A stretch of 64,000 nucleotides of DNA from Annona cherimola (lineage: Eukaryota > Streptophyta > Magnoliopsida > Magnoliales > Annonaceae). Shown in pieces: positions 1 to 11,636 of the stretch. The notes below the pieces were generated by a model, which was given only the letters and a program-made list of their open reading frames with translations, did not search any database and was not told the DNA's origin. The stretch is taken from NCBI GenBank assembly GCA_030490835.1, contig CM059972.1:18329764-18393763 (forward strand). The letters are read 5' to 3'. The translations under genes and the position numbers were made by a program. How positions within the stretch are numbered: position 1 is the stretch's first letter; every line of letters starts with the position of its first letter.

Positions 1-597
1 ATTTTCGAATTGCATAATTCTTTTTTAATTTTTTTAGGATCCCATCTAATGCTTTATGCAGTTTTTAGATTTTTGATTTTTCAATGTTTTAAATTTGGAA
101 ATAAAAAGCCGCCGTATGGATGTGGGAAATTTTTTTAAAAAATTTAAAAATGGCTCGGATAAGCATGAACATTAAAGCCCAATAGTCACATGAGCAATTT
201 TTTTGTCCGCTGTGCATGCTCGATCAAATGCTATTCGTGCATACAAAAGAATCTCCCCGTGGCATTTCAAATTGGGTTCTGATGTGGCACGTGTATCGCC
301 GAATTCCAGTAGAGCACCAAATGCGAGTAGGCAGTAGCAGCTTTCATTGTGCACGACTAGAACTCTTTTTTAAAAAAAAAAAAAAAAAAAATGGAAAAAT
401 CCATTTTCAGACGTCACCGTGTACACATTAAGTTATCATTTTTGGACGGGCTCATTGATATATTCAATTTGAATAAAATTTTTCGTGCTAATGAAATAAA
501 TAATTTTGTATATAATGAGTAAAATACGTTATTATTTTATGATCATGTGATCATTTTAGGCTGCCTGCAATTGAATATTTTACATATATGTATAATA
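1..597. other. AT-rich intergenic DNA, no gene seen
   Basis: No coding signal stands out on either strand. The stretch holds an 18-base A run near 372-390 and AT-rich sequence leading into the TA-rich flank of the first family A repeat. The short open frames here overlap each other on both strands, show no family motif and are probably chance. Confidence 0.6.
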
Positions 598-1858
598 TAT
601 ATGGGAGCTGCACCGGCACTGCACAGGAATAGCGGTACATTTGATCAAAAGTGGACTCCACACATATTAGAATGCAATGAACTTTATATAATAATTTATC
701 CATATATAAATTTTATAGAAAATGGTTTACATGTTAAAAAAATCACTTTAAAATTGTTATTTACATCAAACTATTTTATTACATTGAATTTGTACTATTT
801 TCAAATGAGACTCATATACATATCTGATTGAGATGAAATTAGTATGATAATAGAATACATTATTATAAATATAGTGGGTTGAGTAGATTATGATTTAATA
901 ATCATGTGGGGCCCATTTCAGCGATGCTGCACCGAAAATTCTGGTGCAGCATGTTGCACCTGAATATTTCTGTATATATATACATATATATAGGAGCTGT
1001 TCCGGTGCAGCACAATTGTACCAGAATAGCGGTACATTTGATCAAAAATGAGCCCGACACATATTAGAATACAATGAAATTTTATACAATCATTTATCTA
1101 TATATAAATTTTATAACAAATAGTTTATATGTTGAAAAAATCACTTTAAAATTGTTATTTACATCAAACTATTTTATTACGTCGAATTTGTACCATCAGA
1201 TAGGGCCCATATACATATCTGATTGACATGGAAATTGTTATAGTAATAGAATATATTATTCTAAATACAATCGGTAGAGTAAATTATGATTTAATAATCA
1301 TGTGGAGCCCATTTCAGCGACGCTGCACTTGAATATATATATATATGAGCTATTCCAGTGCGGCGCAACTGCACCGGAACAACGGTACATTTGATCAAAA
1401 ATGGGCCTTACACATATTAGAATGCAATGAAACTTTATATAATTATTTATCCATGTATAAATTTTATAGCAAATGATTTACATGTTGAAAAAACCACTTT
1501 AAAGTTGTTATTTACATCAAACTATTTTATTACGTTGAATTTGTACCATTTTCAGATGGGGTCCATACACATCTACTCCACCAATTGTATTTAGAATAGT
1601 GTATTCTATTATCATACCAATTTTCATCCCAATCGGATATGTGTATGAACCCTATCTGAAAATGGTACAAATTCAACGTAATAAAATAATTTGACGTAAA
1701 TGACAACTTTAAAGTTGTTTTTTCAACATTTAAACCATTTGCTATAAAATTTATATATGGTTAAATGATTGTATAAAGTTTTATTACATTCTAATATATG
1801 TGGGGCCCACTTTTGAGCAAATGTACAATCTGTGTGTATATATATATTCAGGTGGGGA
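598..1858. repeat. Cluster of family A MITE-like repeats (about 370 bp units)
   Basis: Two full units lie head to tail on the plus strand (about 598-975 and 992-1345). A truncated plus unit (1346-1573) follows, joined directly to a minus-strand unit (1574-1858), so the last two form a foldback. Each unit starts near a gagctg-ttccggtgcagc motif, runs through a conserved AT-rich core (tacatttgatcaaaa, cacatattagaatgcaatg, ttacatgttgaaaaaa, ttattacattgaatttg, atcatgtggggcccat) and ends near gctgcacctgaatattt. The borders sit in TA microsatellites rather than in a clear duplicated target. No protein is encoded. This resembles non-autonomous elements that sit in (TA)n, such as rice Micron, but the family assignment is inference. 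Confidence 0.75.
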
Positions 1859-2149
1859 TTCTTCGCGGCCGCCGGACGGAACCGTCGGCAACGCGATAGC
1901 GACAGCGAGATACATGTGACCGCGGCGTCGTTTTTCTGTTGGTTATCCACACTCATTCCACAGTTTAGATTAGGAATGTATTCCTTGTTGGACGAAACAT
2001 CCAGACCGTCCATATCCAATACGAAGAATTTGTTCTTTTTTTAATTTTGGACCTAACTTTTTAATTTCACACCAACTTCGTCACCCGCAGGTTGAGTGAT
2101 CAAAATCGGTGGTGGTCACATCACATGCGAGACTCGTTTTAGAATTATT

Positions 2150-2590
2150 AAACGGGATTTTACTAATATATCTATTATCTTTCACCTCAGCTCCAAATAT
2201 ATCCATTACGCTTTCAAAATTTCAATTTTACCTATTATATTTTGCAATTAATCCCCAAAATACCGAATCTGTAAATTAACACTATTAGTTATATATGAAA
2301 TTACTAATATGTCCATTATATTTTGGATATAATTAAAATTTCGGATGTCATAAGTTACCTATGCCCTAATTACACATGAGTTCTAAATTTAGAGAGCCAT
2401 AATGTTACTTTCTTTGATCTTTTATTATTTTATAACTGGAGTATTTTGGGAATTTATAGAAATTTAACTAATGGTTTTTAACGAAATTAGCATATTTAAG
2501 ATTAACTACAAACGTAATTGATATATCTAGAATTTTAAAAATATAGTAGATATATTCAAGATTAGGGTCAAACATTGGGGAAATCTCTTA
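2150..2590. repeat. Foldback (palindromic) MITE-like repeat
   Basis: The left part (actaatatatctattatctttc and ccaaatatatccattac) is roughly repeated in inverse orientation near the right end (atagtagatatattcaagatt, with ggtcaaacattgggg). The sequence between is AT-rich and has stops in every frame. It looks like an old palindromic non-autonomous DNA element. The borders are approximate and no target duplication was found. Confidence 0.4.
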
Positions 2591-3600
2591 ATACTATTTT
2601 TAAGCACAGAGGCTTCATACCTATCTTTGATTTTAAAAATTTTAAATATGTTTTAAATTTAAATCATTTATCATGTCTTACATAATTTGTTTTGTGAATA
2701 TACAACTATTAAATTTTTTAAAAATGTATAATATGAACGGTATATAAAAGTTTATATTACATATAATTTCTGGTAAAAATATTTTAAAATTAAAAAGTTA
2801 AATTTAAGGATGGATTTTTCATGTAGCTATATATCTGCAGATTCTGCACAGATGGATGTCATAAACCATGATATCCGGCTGGCAGTTCAATAGGTCTGAC
2901 TAGAGACCACAACCGGCCCGTCCAATTGTCACTGATGGTGGTCTATGCAGTCTATCCCCATGTGATAGTTATTTAGGTGGCTGTTATCGAGTAAATGCTA
3001 TGTATACTTACAAATAATCATAATATATTTCAATTTAAATCAAAGACTTAATCCATGTACCAAGTTTAAAATTATTTTAAAATATAAAAATAGAAATAAA
3101 ACCACTAAAATATATTTAAAATATAACTAAAATTAATTTATAGAATAATAAATTAACAGTTCAAAGCGGAACTGGTTTGAACCAAACCAGTGAATCTATC
3201 GGTTTGATGACTAGTTGACTCTTAATAACATTTCGTAGATCATGAGTATTTCAACGGTATAAGTTATATGTGGAGGTGATTTTGCAAAGAAAGCGACTAA
3301 ATGGGGTCATTTGCAATATCAAAATTTATGGTATAACCTGCAAAATAAAAGGTTATAAGGTGGTTTATCAATATATGCAAAAAGTACAATTCAATAATTC
3401 ATTACGTGGCAACTAGGGCCTTGGCCCAATGGAGGGTTCAAACCTCTCCACCCGTGGTCCCCCCCCCCCCGCTTATTATGGGAGTTTTAATTTCCCTTTA
3501 ATAACGGAGATTTATACGAATTTTCTTCTATATTATGAGGATTTAGAATGTATTTGATTGTAATATCTGTTGTCCTCTTGTATATAAGAGATCAACAAAC
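2591..3600. other. AT-rich intergenic DNA, no gene seen
   Basis: Low-complexity AT-rich sequence. A short stretch near 3410-3475 contains a ggttcaaacctc motif similar to a tRNA B box, followed by a C run at 3461-3470. No open frame has family motifs. Confidence 0.5.
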
Positions 3601-3604
3601 TAAT

Positions 3605-3765
3605 TCATTCCGTGCATTTGCTCATGTGGTAACTCACATGGCTGCCAATCGTGAGTTCGAGCCCCCTGATGATGGAGGTTCTGTTATATGGGCTTAGTAA
3701 GAAATTTTGTCGTCTATGAATTTCTATAAGAGTTTGTAATCTCTTAAAAGAATATGCGCGATTAT
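3605..3765 (+). repeat. SINE-like repeat (tRNA-derived head)
   Basis: A tRNA-like internal promoter can be seen. An A-box-like tgctcatgtggt at about 3618-3629 is followed by a B-box-like gagttcgagcccc at about 3652-3664, at roughly tRNA spacing. The downstream body is T-rich. It cannot fold as a real tRNA: the acceptor stem and anticodon arm are not intact. It is interpreted as a SINE copy and the 3' border is uncertain. Confidence 0.4.
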
Positions 3766-4522
3766 AATATCAATTCCAATCTCAAAAATAGGTTAGGAAG
3801 CAGCCTAACTCTGTCATGAAGGCTCAACCAATTGTATCAATACGTTTCCAACCACCTAAGAAGGAAGGTGATCATGATCGGAACATGAACCAGCTAATTC
3901 GCTTCTACACTTCTGGAAAGAATAGTTAGTTCCAACTCCCCCCACCCCCACTCTTAAAGTAGAAGACAGAATTTGGCACTCATTGTGACCTCCCCACGGG
4001 ATGATACTTGAACCGAAGTTTCGAGTTTTTTAGCCTTTTGGCCTAATTTTTTGTTTTTTTTACCTCTCTCAGGGCCTAAAATTTAAAGAGCAATGATTCG
4101 ATACAGTCGCAGGTTTTTTTAAAAAAAATTTTAAAATATTTATCAATGTGCATTTATGTATTTCCAAATTGAAATTATGTATTGAACACTTTTACATACT
4201 CTATAGGGAAGTTCTAATTTTTTTTAATAAAATAGGAGTTCCCAATAAAAAGTAATTTTTCGCAATATAATAAAACAAATGATGTTAAGCAAAATAAATA
4301 ATTTGATTGAAAAGAAATAAAAATAAAAAACAATGGCTATGCATCTCATTGAATGATAGGCATGGTTCAAATTTCAATAAAAAGGTTGACAGTTGTTGCT
4401 CACGAAATACTAAGAATTAAAGATGGAGATAAACATCACCAGAGGTCTACCCCGGTGGTAAACACCCATGACCAGTTTTAGTGAGGTTAAGTGTTCAATT
4501 TTTGGCATGTACGTCTAGTTAT
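3766..4522. other. Intergenic DNA, no gene seen
   Basis: Mostly AT-rich. Near 4440-4495 there is a possible second tRNA-like head (aggtctaccccggtggtaaa, then gaggttaagtgttcaat), too degraded to call. No coding signal. Confidence 0.4.
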
Positions 4523-4749
4523 TTATTTCTCTCCTGTTTTGTGGGAATTTTACTTCTCCCCTTTGGTGAGAGTTTAATTAATAGAAACATGACTTTTTTC
4601 TATTAATCAGCTAGCGAAAGGAGAAGAAGGGAGAGAGTTTAATTATTTCTCTCCTGTTTTGTGGAAATTTTACTTCTCCCCTTTGGTGAGAGTTTAATTA
4701 ATAGAAACATGACTTTTTTCTATTAATCAGCTAGCGAAAGGAGAAGAAG
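4523..4749. repeat. Tandem duplication, 107 bp units, period 120
   Basis: Positions 4523-4629 and 4643-4749 are the same sequence with one visible base difference (gggaa versus ggaaa near 4545 and 4665). Both begin ttatttctctcctgttttgtg and end at the agctagcgaaaggagaagaag motif. The near identity makes this a recent duplication compared with the decayed LINE just downstream. Confidence 0.85.
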
Positions 4750-4849
4750 AAATTAGATCGAAAGATTAGAAGATGAGAATGGTGAAAAAGAGACTAATCA
4801 AAGGCATTAGAAGATGTATATAGGTCTTCAAACTCTCAGATTAATGATA

Positions 4850-6110
4850 AAATTCTAGCAGAGATGATCCCGAAGTAGCAAAATTTTGGGAGTGATCAAA
4901 GGCATGAACCCTTAAAAGGCCCTGGGATTGGATGGAATGACGACTGGCTTTTTCCAAAAAGACTGGTCAATGGTGGAAGAGGACATTTACTTGGTATGCA
5001 AACAGATTTTGCTAAAAATTGATTTGACACTCAGAAGAGATTCATGGAAAATATTAACCAAACCACAATTGTGCTGATTCCTAAGAAGACGAGAGCTACA
5101 AGGCTGAAGGAATTTAGGCCCATTAGCCTTTGCAATATGGTGTACAAGTTGATATCGAAGATTATTGCAAACAGAATGAAAGTCTGCCTATCGAAGATTA
5201 TCTCTATCCAATAGAGTCCTTTTGTCGCAAATGGATTAATCACAAATAATGTGATTGTGGCGTATGAGGTGATCCACGCGCTACGGGGTAGGAAGAGGGG
5301 AAACGGATGGAAATGACCATCAAACTTGATATGACCAAGGCATACGATAGGGTAAAGTGGCATTACATGGAAGCTGTCTTGAGGATGAAATTTTCAGAGA
5401 AATGGATAAGATGGGCAACAGGATGCATCACAACAGTTGCTTTTAGAGTCTCTCTGAATGGCAACCTATTGGACACAATTATTCCTTTGAAGGGTTTGAG
5501 GTAGGGTGACCCACTATCTCCATATCTATTTTGTTGTGCGCTAAGGGATTTTTGGCTCTCATTAAAAAGGTGAATAATGATCATAAAATTGAAGGCATTA
5601 CGATCTGCAAAAGGTGACCCAGTCTAACTCATCTTTTCTTTGTAGATGATGTCCTTCTCTTCGTGCAAGCTAAGGAGGAAGTGGTTATTCATTTGAAGGA
5701 GATTCTCCACAACTATGAATTGGGATTAGGCCAAAAAGTGAATATGGAGAAAACATCAATATTCTTTAGTAGGAATACAAAGGAGGCAAAAGCTTGAGTA
5801 GCTAGTTTAGGTGAGGGAAAATTCCATGCTGGTCTACCTTGGTCTCCCAGTTTGAACCGAGAGGAGCAAAATGACTACATTCCAGTCAATTAAGGAGAGG
5901 CTTTGGAGAGAAGTTCAAGGATGGAAATCAAAGTTATTGTCATGTGGGGGAAAAAAATCCTTATCAAGGCGGTGGCATAAGCTATCCGCAACTATGTGAT
6001 GACTATTTTCCTTCTTCCCAAGCTGGTGTATAATGAAATCAATACCTAGCTGAGCAAGTTCTGGTGAGGGGAGAAAGATAGCAAGCGCAGAATGAGCCAG
6101 AGTATAGAAA
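4850..6110 (+). pseudogene. L1-type LINE reverse transcriptase, decayed
   Basis: Translation across frames gives the plant L1 reverse-transcriptase order: LKGPGI(G/D)W near 4910, TTIVLIPKK at about 5060, FRPISLCNMVYKLISKII at about 5112-5165, the palm block IKLDMTKAYDRVKW at 5313-5360, a GDPLSPYLF block near 5505-5535, and the catalytic motif as FVDD (5639-5650) instead of the usual FADD. The later parts KILIKAVA and LSKFW-GEKD follow near 5950-6085. The reading frame is broken by in-frame stops (for example at the usual LRQGDP, where CAG has become TAG) and frameshifts, so it is inactive. The endonuclease domain, zinc-knuckle and RNase H regions are missing. It seems to be 5'-truncated and 3'-deleted, and it is clearly older than the LINE at 49.6-53.0 kb. 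Confidence 0.85.
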
Positions 6111-6809
6111 ATACAAGATTTTTTTTATTTTAAGATTTTTTCCTACATGAAATTTTTACATTTTTTATTTTATTTAATTATTTTTTGAATTTCAAAAATA
6201 GAAAAATCTTGCATTTCTCGTGTGCCAGAGTATACAAAATGCAAGATTTTTTTCTTTTTTTTTTTAAAAAAAATTTTAAAAATTAGAAAAAATAAAAATA
6301 TAAAATTTTTGGCAGTAAGAAAATCTTTATTATCGCTATGTAATGTGAAAAAAAAAAAATTAATTGAAGTGTGCGGATCGTTAACGCTCTTCATATTGGA
6401 AGTCCGGATCACACGGTGGCAACGGCCACCCGAGACGCAAACACCGAGCAGTGAAGCACGGAGATGATGGGTAGGTCCCATCTTTCCTTTTTCGTATAAA
6501 TACGTTACGTGGAGATTTTGAAATCCGGGGCATATCTCTGAAAGTGTTGGCAAGTGCCCAATCAACAATCAATTTAGAGAAAGTGGGAGGAATCATCAAC
6601 CGGAATACCAATCTTTTAATTGGGTATTCCACTCCCCTCAAATTGACATTCTAGTATTTGAATATCAAAGATCCGCGGAGTACGCTCTCGCTTGCGCATA
6701 ATGTCATGTCTATCAGCGTCATCGATTCTTCCAGACAACCTTTGTCTCAATCAAAGCAGTAGATAATTAGACATTTGGCTGAATTTTTTTTCATATATAC
6801 GTATGTATG
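6098..6809. other. Intergenic DNA with a 31-bp imperfect direct repeat
   Basis: The motif gccagagtata-aaaat-caagattttttt occurs at about 6098-6126 and again at about 6226-6254, flanking about 100 bp of AT-rich DNA. This could be duplicated target sequence or a local duplication. The more GC-balanced piece at 6370-6640 has open frames on both strands but no motif that I recognise. Confidence 0.4.
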
Positions 6810-7545
6810 TATGTATACAGAAATATTCAGGTGCAACATTACTGAAACGAGCCACACATGATCATCAAATTCTAATTTATTCCACTCATTGTATTTAGAA
6901 TAATGTATTCTATTACCATATCAATTTTCATCTCTATCAGATATATATATATATATGGGCTCCATCTGAAAATGGTACAAATTCAACGTAATAAAATAGT
7001 TTGATGTAAATAACAACTTTAAAGTGATTTTTTTAACATGTAAACTATTTGCTATAAAATTTGTATATAGAGAAATAATTGTATAAAGTTTTATTGCATT
7101 CTAATATGTGTAGGGCCCACTTTTGATCAAATGTACCGCTATTCCGGTGCAGTTGCGCTGTACCGTAACAGCTCTCGTATGTGTATATACATATTAGGTG
7201 CAGCGACGCAGCATCGCTGAAATAGGCCCCACGTGATCATAAAATCATAATCTACTCTACCCATTGTATTTAGAATAATGTATTCTATTACCATACTAAT
7301 TTTCATCCCAATCAGATATGTATATGGGCCCCATCTAAAAATGGTACAAATTCAACGTAATAAAATATTTTGATGTAAATAACAACTTTAAAGTGATTTT
7401 TTCAACATGTAAACTATTTGCTATAAAATTTATATATGGATAAATAATTGTATAAAGTTTCATTATATTTTAATATGTGTGGAGCTCACTTTTGATTAAA
7501 TATACTGCTGTTCCGGTGCAATTGGTGTAGTTGCGGTCCTGTGGA
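6810..7545 (-). repeat. Two tandem family A MITE-like repeats
   Basis: Two minus-strand units lie end to end at about 6810-7178 and 7179-7545. Read on the plus strand, each starts at attcaggtgcaac or attaggtgcagcg, passes through the inverse core (aatggtacaaattcaacgt, aaataacaactttaaagtg) and ends at the cggtgca-ttg motif. A TA-rich linker (tatgtgtatatacatatt) separates them, as in the other clusters. Confidence 0.75.
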
Positions 7546-8105
7546 TGCGTGCGTGTGATTTCTATTTCAACTTTGGAAGAGACCAGATGATTCCATGTAA
7601 TTTAATGAGAAAATGTAACTAAAACTGTTGTAACGTGTTTCATAAATTTTTTTTTTTTTTTTTTTTTTTTCAAAAAAAGCTGTTGTAACTTGTCGTATAC
7701 ATGAAGGTTAAATGCAACTACAATATGCAGGTTGCATAAAATATCACCATATGCCGTAAAATTTTATGTTGCTGCATAAAATCTGTTGAATATGTGAAAA
7801 TTTTGTACAGTGTGAGTGCTCTTGAAATTAAATTTCTTTTAATGATATACTGCCCTCGATTCGAGTATAATAATCAATGTTACTTACAAATTTTTGTATA
7901 AATGTTAAAAATTAAAATGTTCTTCGGAACTGTATTCCTCGCCACGCCCATAAATTTTGTTTTATAAATAAAAAACTTGTGAATTTTTTGTGTTTTAAAT
8001 ATCATGAACTATTTTCATTTTGACTCAAATGTAACTTTAGTTTGCAATTTTTGAGGTTATAAGTAAATACGAAAATTTAATTGCTAAAACAAATCAAAGG
8101 CGATT
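7546..8105. other. AT-rich intergenic DNA, no gene seen
   Basis: Contains a 22-base T run near 7649-7670. No coding motif on either strand. Confidence 0.5.
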
Positions 8106-8412
8106 GAATGCACCCGGGTACACTTAGTGTCAGTGCACCTGAATATATTTAACCTTTTTTTGAAATTTTTCTATAATTATTAATTTAAGTATATTTAATA
8201 TGTGCATCAATTTTTACCATTTTGGACTTTTTAAATTCAGTAACATTTTTCATAATTTAAAATTAATAAAAAGCAACTAATTTTAAAAAATATTTGCAAA
8301 TCTCTAAAAATAATAAAACTTGATATACATGTTAAATACACTTAGATCAATAGTTTTATAAAAAAAATTAAAAAATAAAAAATTAAGTTTTTGCACCTAT
8401 GTGCACAGGAAC
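8106..8412. repeat. Foldback MITE-like repeat (family G)
   Basis: The outer ends contain inverse matching pieces: gaatgcacccgggtaca and tgcacct near the left, gcacctatgtgcacagga at the right. The inner arms carry atttaagtatatttaatatgtgcatcaatttttacca on the left and its inverse (cttgatatacatgttaaatacacttag) on the right. Related copies lie at 55284-55640 and, in part, 56800-56920. It encodes no protein. Confidence 0.5.
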
Positions 8413-9950
8413 AACAGCAAAAAGAAATTATATAAAGTTATGAAATGATTACAAATACGAGAATATTAAGTGGGATGGATAACTTGATGTTTTGTGGATT
8501 CTTCTCTAGTCTCTATGATACTGTTTGCATGTCGTCCAAAAGGACAATGACACAGTGGCAACCAGAAGTTGAATTGGGGCAAACAGACAAATATGCGTCA
8601 AATTAAAAAACGAAAAGTAGACAATGAAAAGAGACGCACACTCTATAGGTAGCGTTAGCATATATACTCGATTTAATAAAGCGGTTGAGGTGTATGATTT
8701 TGGTGGGCCGTTATTGATGATTGGACAATATTCATAATAAGGAATAATCTTAATTAATATGATGATACTATGCATTAAATAAAAACCGACGAGTGTTGAG
8801 GATTATCCATGGCCAACGTTATATGGACTAAAATAATGAATTAGATAGATCGCGCTTTTTTATCTATGACTTTTCCAAATACACAATTGTCAAATATTAT
8901 CTTTGCCAATGGAATCATATACTACTTTGGGATCTCGATCTAAAGCAGAATATAAGAAAAAGAATAGACCACTTGCTTGTTTTTTTACTGGTAAAATATT
9001 TTATCGGACAAGACATTAGTTACTCTAGTAAAATTGTATGTTTGGTTAGCTTTTATTAAGTGAATATATTTGCAAATTATCCTAAAAGAAAATAGAACTA
9101 GGCCACTTATCCGCTGTCTTTTGCTCAGCGTTTGCCTTACTAAAAGGAATTTATTCTCTGTTAAAATGGTGTGTTTCTTATTGAGGGGCCAATCTCATAA
9201 GGCCGGCATAATAAGAGTGACTGAAAAAATATTTTTTATTTTTATTTTTTTGTGTGAATGGAGGCTATCATCTCCGTTCAGAATCTCATCCTCACACTCG
9301 TGCACACTGGCGTCAGCCACTTAAACGTCGAGTGTGGACTAATTTTTTTTTTTTTTTTTTTTAAAAATAAATGTGCAGGACACACCTGCATCTTTTATCC
9401 TCTAAAATGTGAAAAATTTTGAGTTTTATTTGATATTTCATTTTGATTTTTGAAAAATAAAAGGCAGGTTCATGTTTGTTAAAAAATAAAATAAAATATT
9501 AAATAAATTGAAAATTTGTTAAATTTTATAAGGTTAAAATTAAAATAAGGCACGTACATTTTTTTAAAAAAATTAAAAACAAAAAATAATTTTTTCAACC
9601 GCTCGCATTGCGCCCGTAATGTGAGTCGCTACATAGGATCGATGGTGGTGGCGGCGGTGGTGTTATTAATTTTTAAATTTTTTTTAATCTATTACTTTAG
9701 TAACACATTTTCACTTTCAGTTGCATCATACTCGGCCTTGAGAAAGGTGGTCTAATTCTGCATATATGTTGGCACGTGGGGGCAGACTTGTAGACAACCA
9801 TATAAGATACAAGTAGCTGTAGCTGATCTTCCTGCATTTTTCTGTTTTTTGATCTTCCCACATTGAATATGCAATAAATACATAAATAGAAAAAGGAAGA
9901 ATCAGATAACATATGAATAGAAGGATAAGGTTTGATGCAGTTCCAATGTT
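8413..9950. other. Intergenic DNA, no gene seen
   Basis: AT-rich with T runs (for example 9343-9361). Short open frames occur on both strands with no recognisable domain. Positions 9697-9995 read open on the minus strand in two frames at once, which argues for chance. Confidence 0.4.
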
Positions 9951-9955
9951 CCATC

Positions 9956-9961
9956 TATAAA
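9956..9961 (+). promoter_or_regulatory. TATA box of the candidate peptide locus
   Basis: TATAAA within ccatctataaaggaacc. A start of transcription about 30 bases downstream would fall close to the first ATG (9987), favouring use of the second in-frame ATG at 10005. Support is by motif and spacing only. Confidence 0.35.
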
Positions 9962-9986
9962 GGAACCTTTTGGGCCCTCTGTCCTC

Positions 9987-10196
9987 TTGCTGCATGTCAT
10001 CTTCATGGATTTCTGTCTGGCAATCTGGATTCTTAGTGCTTTGTTTTCCACTCCACCGCCCCCACCTCTATCATTGCATTTGCCAACTGCCTCCTTGCAA
10101 TCTCAGCCGTCTAAATCCTCACAAACCTTCCCGACTGGATGTGATTCCAAAGGAATGGATTCTTTGCAATCTCAGCCGTCCAAATCCTCATCATGA
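9987..10196 (+). CDS. Candidate small secreted peptide with duplicated motif
   Basis: An open frame of 69 codons, or 63 if translation begins at the second ATG (10005). From that second start the N-terminus is hydrophobic (FCLAIWILSALFS), like a signal peptide, followed by a proline run and a Ser/Gln/Pro-rich tail. The ten-residue motif SLQSQPSKSS appears twice, at residues 36-45 and 59-68; at the DNA level the two copies differ by a synonymous Ser codon change. A TATA box lies about 30 bases upstream. Duplicated short motifs after a signal sequence are typical of plant peptide-hormone precursors, but this motif matches no family I know (not CLE, CEP, PSY, IDA or RALF). It may equally be chance. 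The overlapping frame 9970-10266 is also open, so support is weak. Confidence 0.25.
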   Translation: MLHVIFMDFCLAIWILSALFSTPPPPPLSLHLPTASLQSQPSKSSQTFPTGCDSKGMDSLQSQPSKSSS

Positions 10197-10199
10197 CCT

Positions 10200-11440
10200 T
10201 GCTCTTGCGAGAGGCATCAGCTTATGGCCCAAATTCTCAGGCGAAATTCAATGGGTTTTAGAATGATTTTCTGTGAGGGGATTTTGACTTTGGGTTGAAT
10301 CCGTGTTGGCTACAGATAATTGGATGGCCTGGATTGCACATTTAGTTTGGCATGCTTGTGGGGTGGTGTGATGAGTCACCAGCATCTCTCATGAGATACT
10401 GCCATTGGCTTGAACTGATGGAAAAAGAAAAAGGCAACTAAAACAATTCAACATCTCTCTCTCTTTTTCTCACATGAGCTTCTAGTCCTGTGGTGTATGA
10501 TTGAGGATTTCAGGAATGCAGTCCCCAGCTGCTTTTTCCACATGTTCAAAGCATCTTCCATTTAAAAATTTAAAAAAATAAAATAAAATTTGACAGCTTA
10601 CACAGCATTTGAATTGTTCCTTCCTCCATACTTCCATACATGCACGTTCTTTGGAAGGCGAGAAACACATGCCGTGGGTATCAAATGAGGAAGGAGGGCA
10701 AAGGGAAGAGAGGATGATGATTAATAATGATGAAAAAAGGTGTAGATTGAGCAAATGATAAAGACCCAAATCCAATTTTCAACCTTTTTTCCAGACAAGG
10801 AAATGTGAACGAGGCGTGTGGCACCAACAAATCGCCTTCAAAAGCAACAGAAGTTTGGCAAACTCGCGGGAACATTTCCGTACTGGATTGCGCTTTGAGG
10901 AAAGAATGTGGCCATGATCAATCTGTTTGAAAATTCCAGAGGCAGGACATAAGTTCCAGATTCAGAAAGAGCATTCCCTATGGCAGTGGGAAACATCCAA
11001 ACCGCAATGACAGCCATAAATTGGTTGACTCAATACGACAATGTATCCTCTTGAATTTTAGTGAAAAGGTTTTTAAAATAAAAGAAAAACCTCAAAAATG
11101 ATCAATCGAAATTGGGGACTTAAAATCTCATCATTGATGCTTCTAGAAAATAAGTTAGGTGGGTAGGCAGGTTGGCTAATCAGATGGAAGCAGTGTGGCA
11201 GCAGCAACAAATAGGAATCTGTTCCGACAGTTGCACCTCAAAATCTGTAGAATCTCTCGCTAGTAATTGAAGGCCGCATCGAGAGGAATTAGAAGAAAGT
11301 TCAATTCCCAAAATCATCGAAGGAATATTGACATGACGCAATAGAAGTGTCGCTTAGCATTCGCGTAATTGCTAAAGAATTGATAGGAACAGTTGCGATT
11401 TGTTCGAACGACATTAGAAACAAAGTTACACAGAAAATAC
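10200..11440. other. Intergenic DNA, no gene seen
   Basis: GC content is moderate and base composition unlike the MITE-rich parts, so this is probably old unique sequence between the candidate peptide locus and the 3' end of the ELF4-like gene. The short open frames at 10482-10875 (minus) show no motif. Confidence 0.4.
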
Positions 11441-11636
11441 AGCTTGAGAAACAACTATTATTTCTACCTCCTGGCTAATGAAACATGTAGATCCATGAAT
11501 CGAAATACAGTTCTACTGATACAAAGTTACATTATCTGATTTATCTGATTCTAACAGCATCATCAACAGCTTCGGAACAAAATCCACCTCCAGCATGTCA
11601 AAGAATTGGTGGTGCATGTTTGAATAGTTTCCACCT

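Noticed and set aside
3605..3765. Possible tRNA gene
   Set aside because: A- and B-box-like motifs are present but there is no acceptor stem or proper anticodon arm; a SINE is the better explanation.
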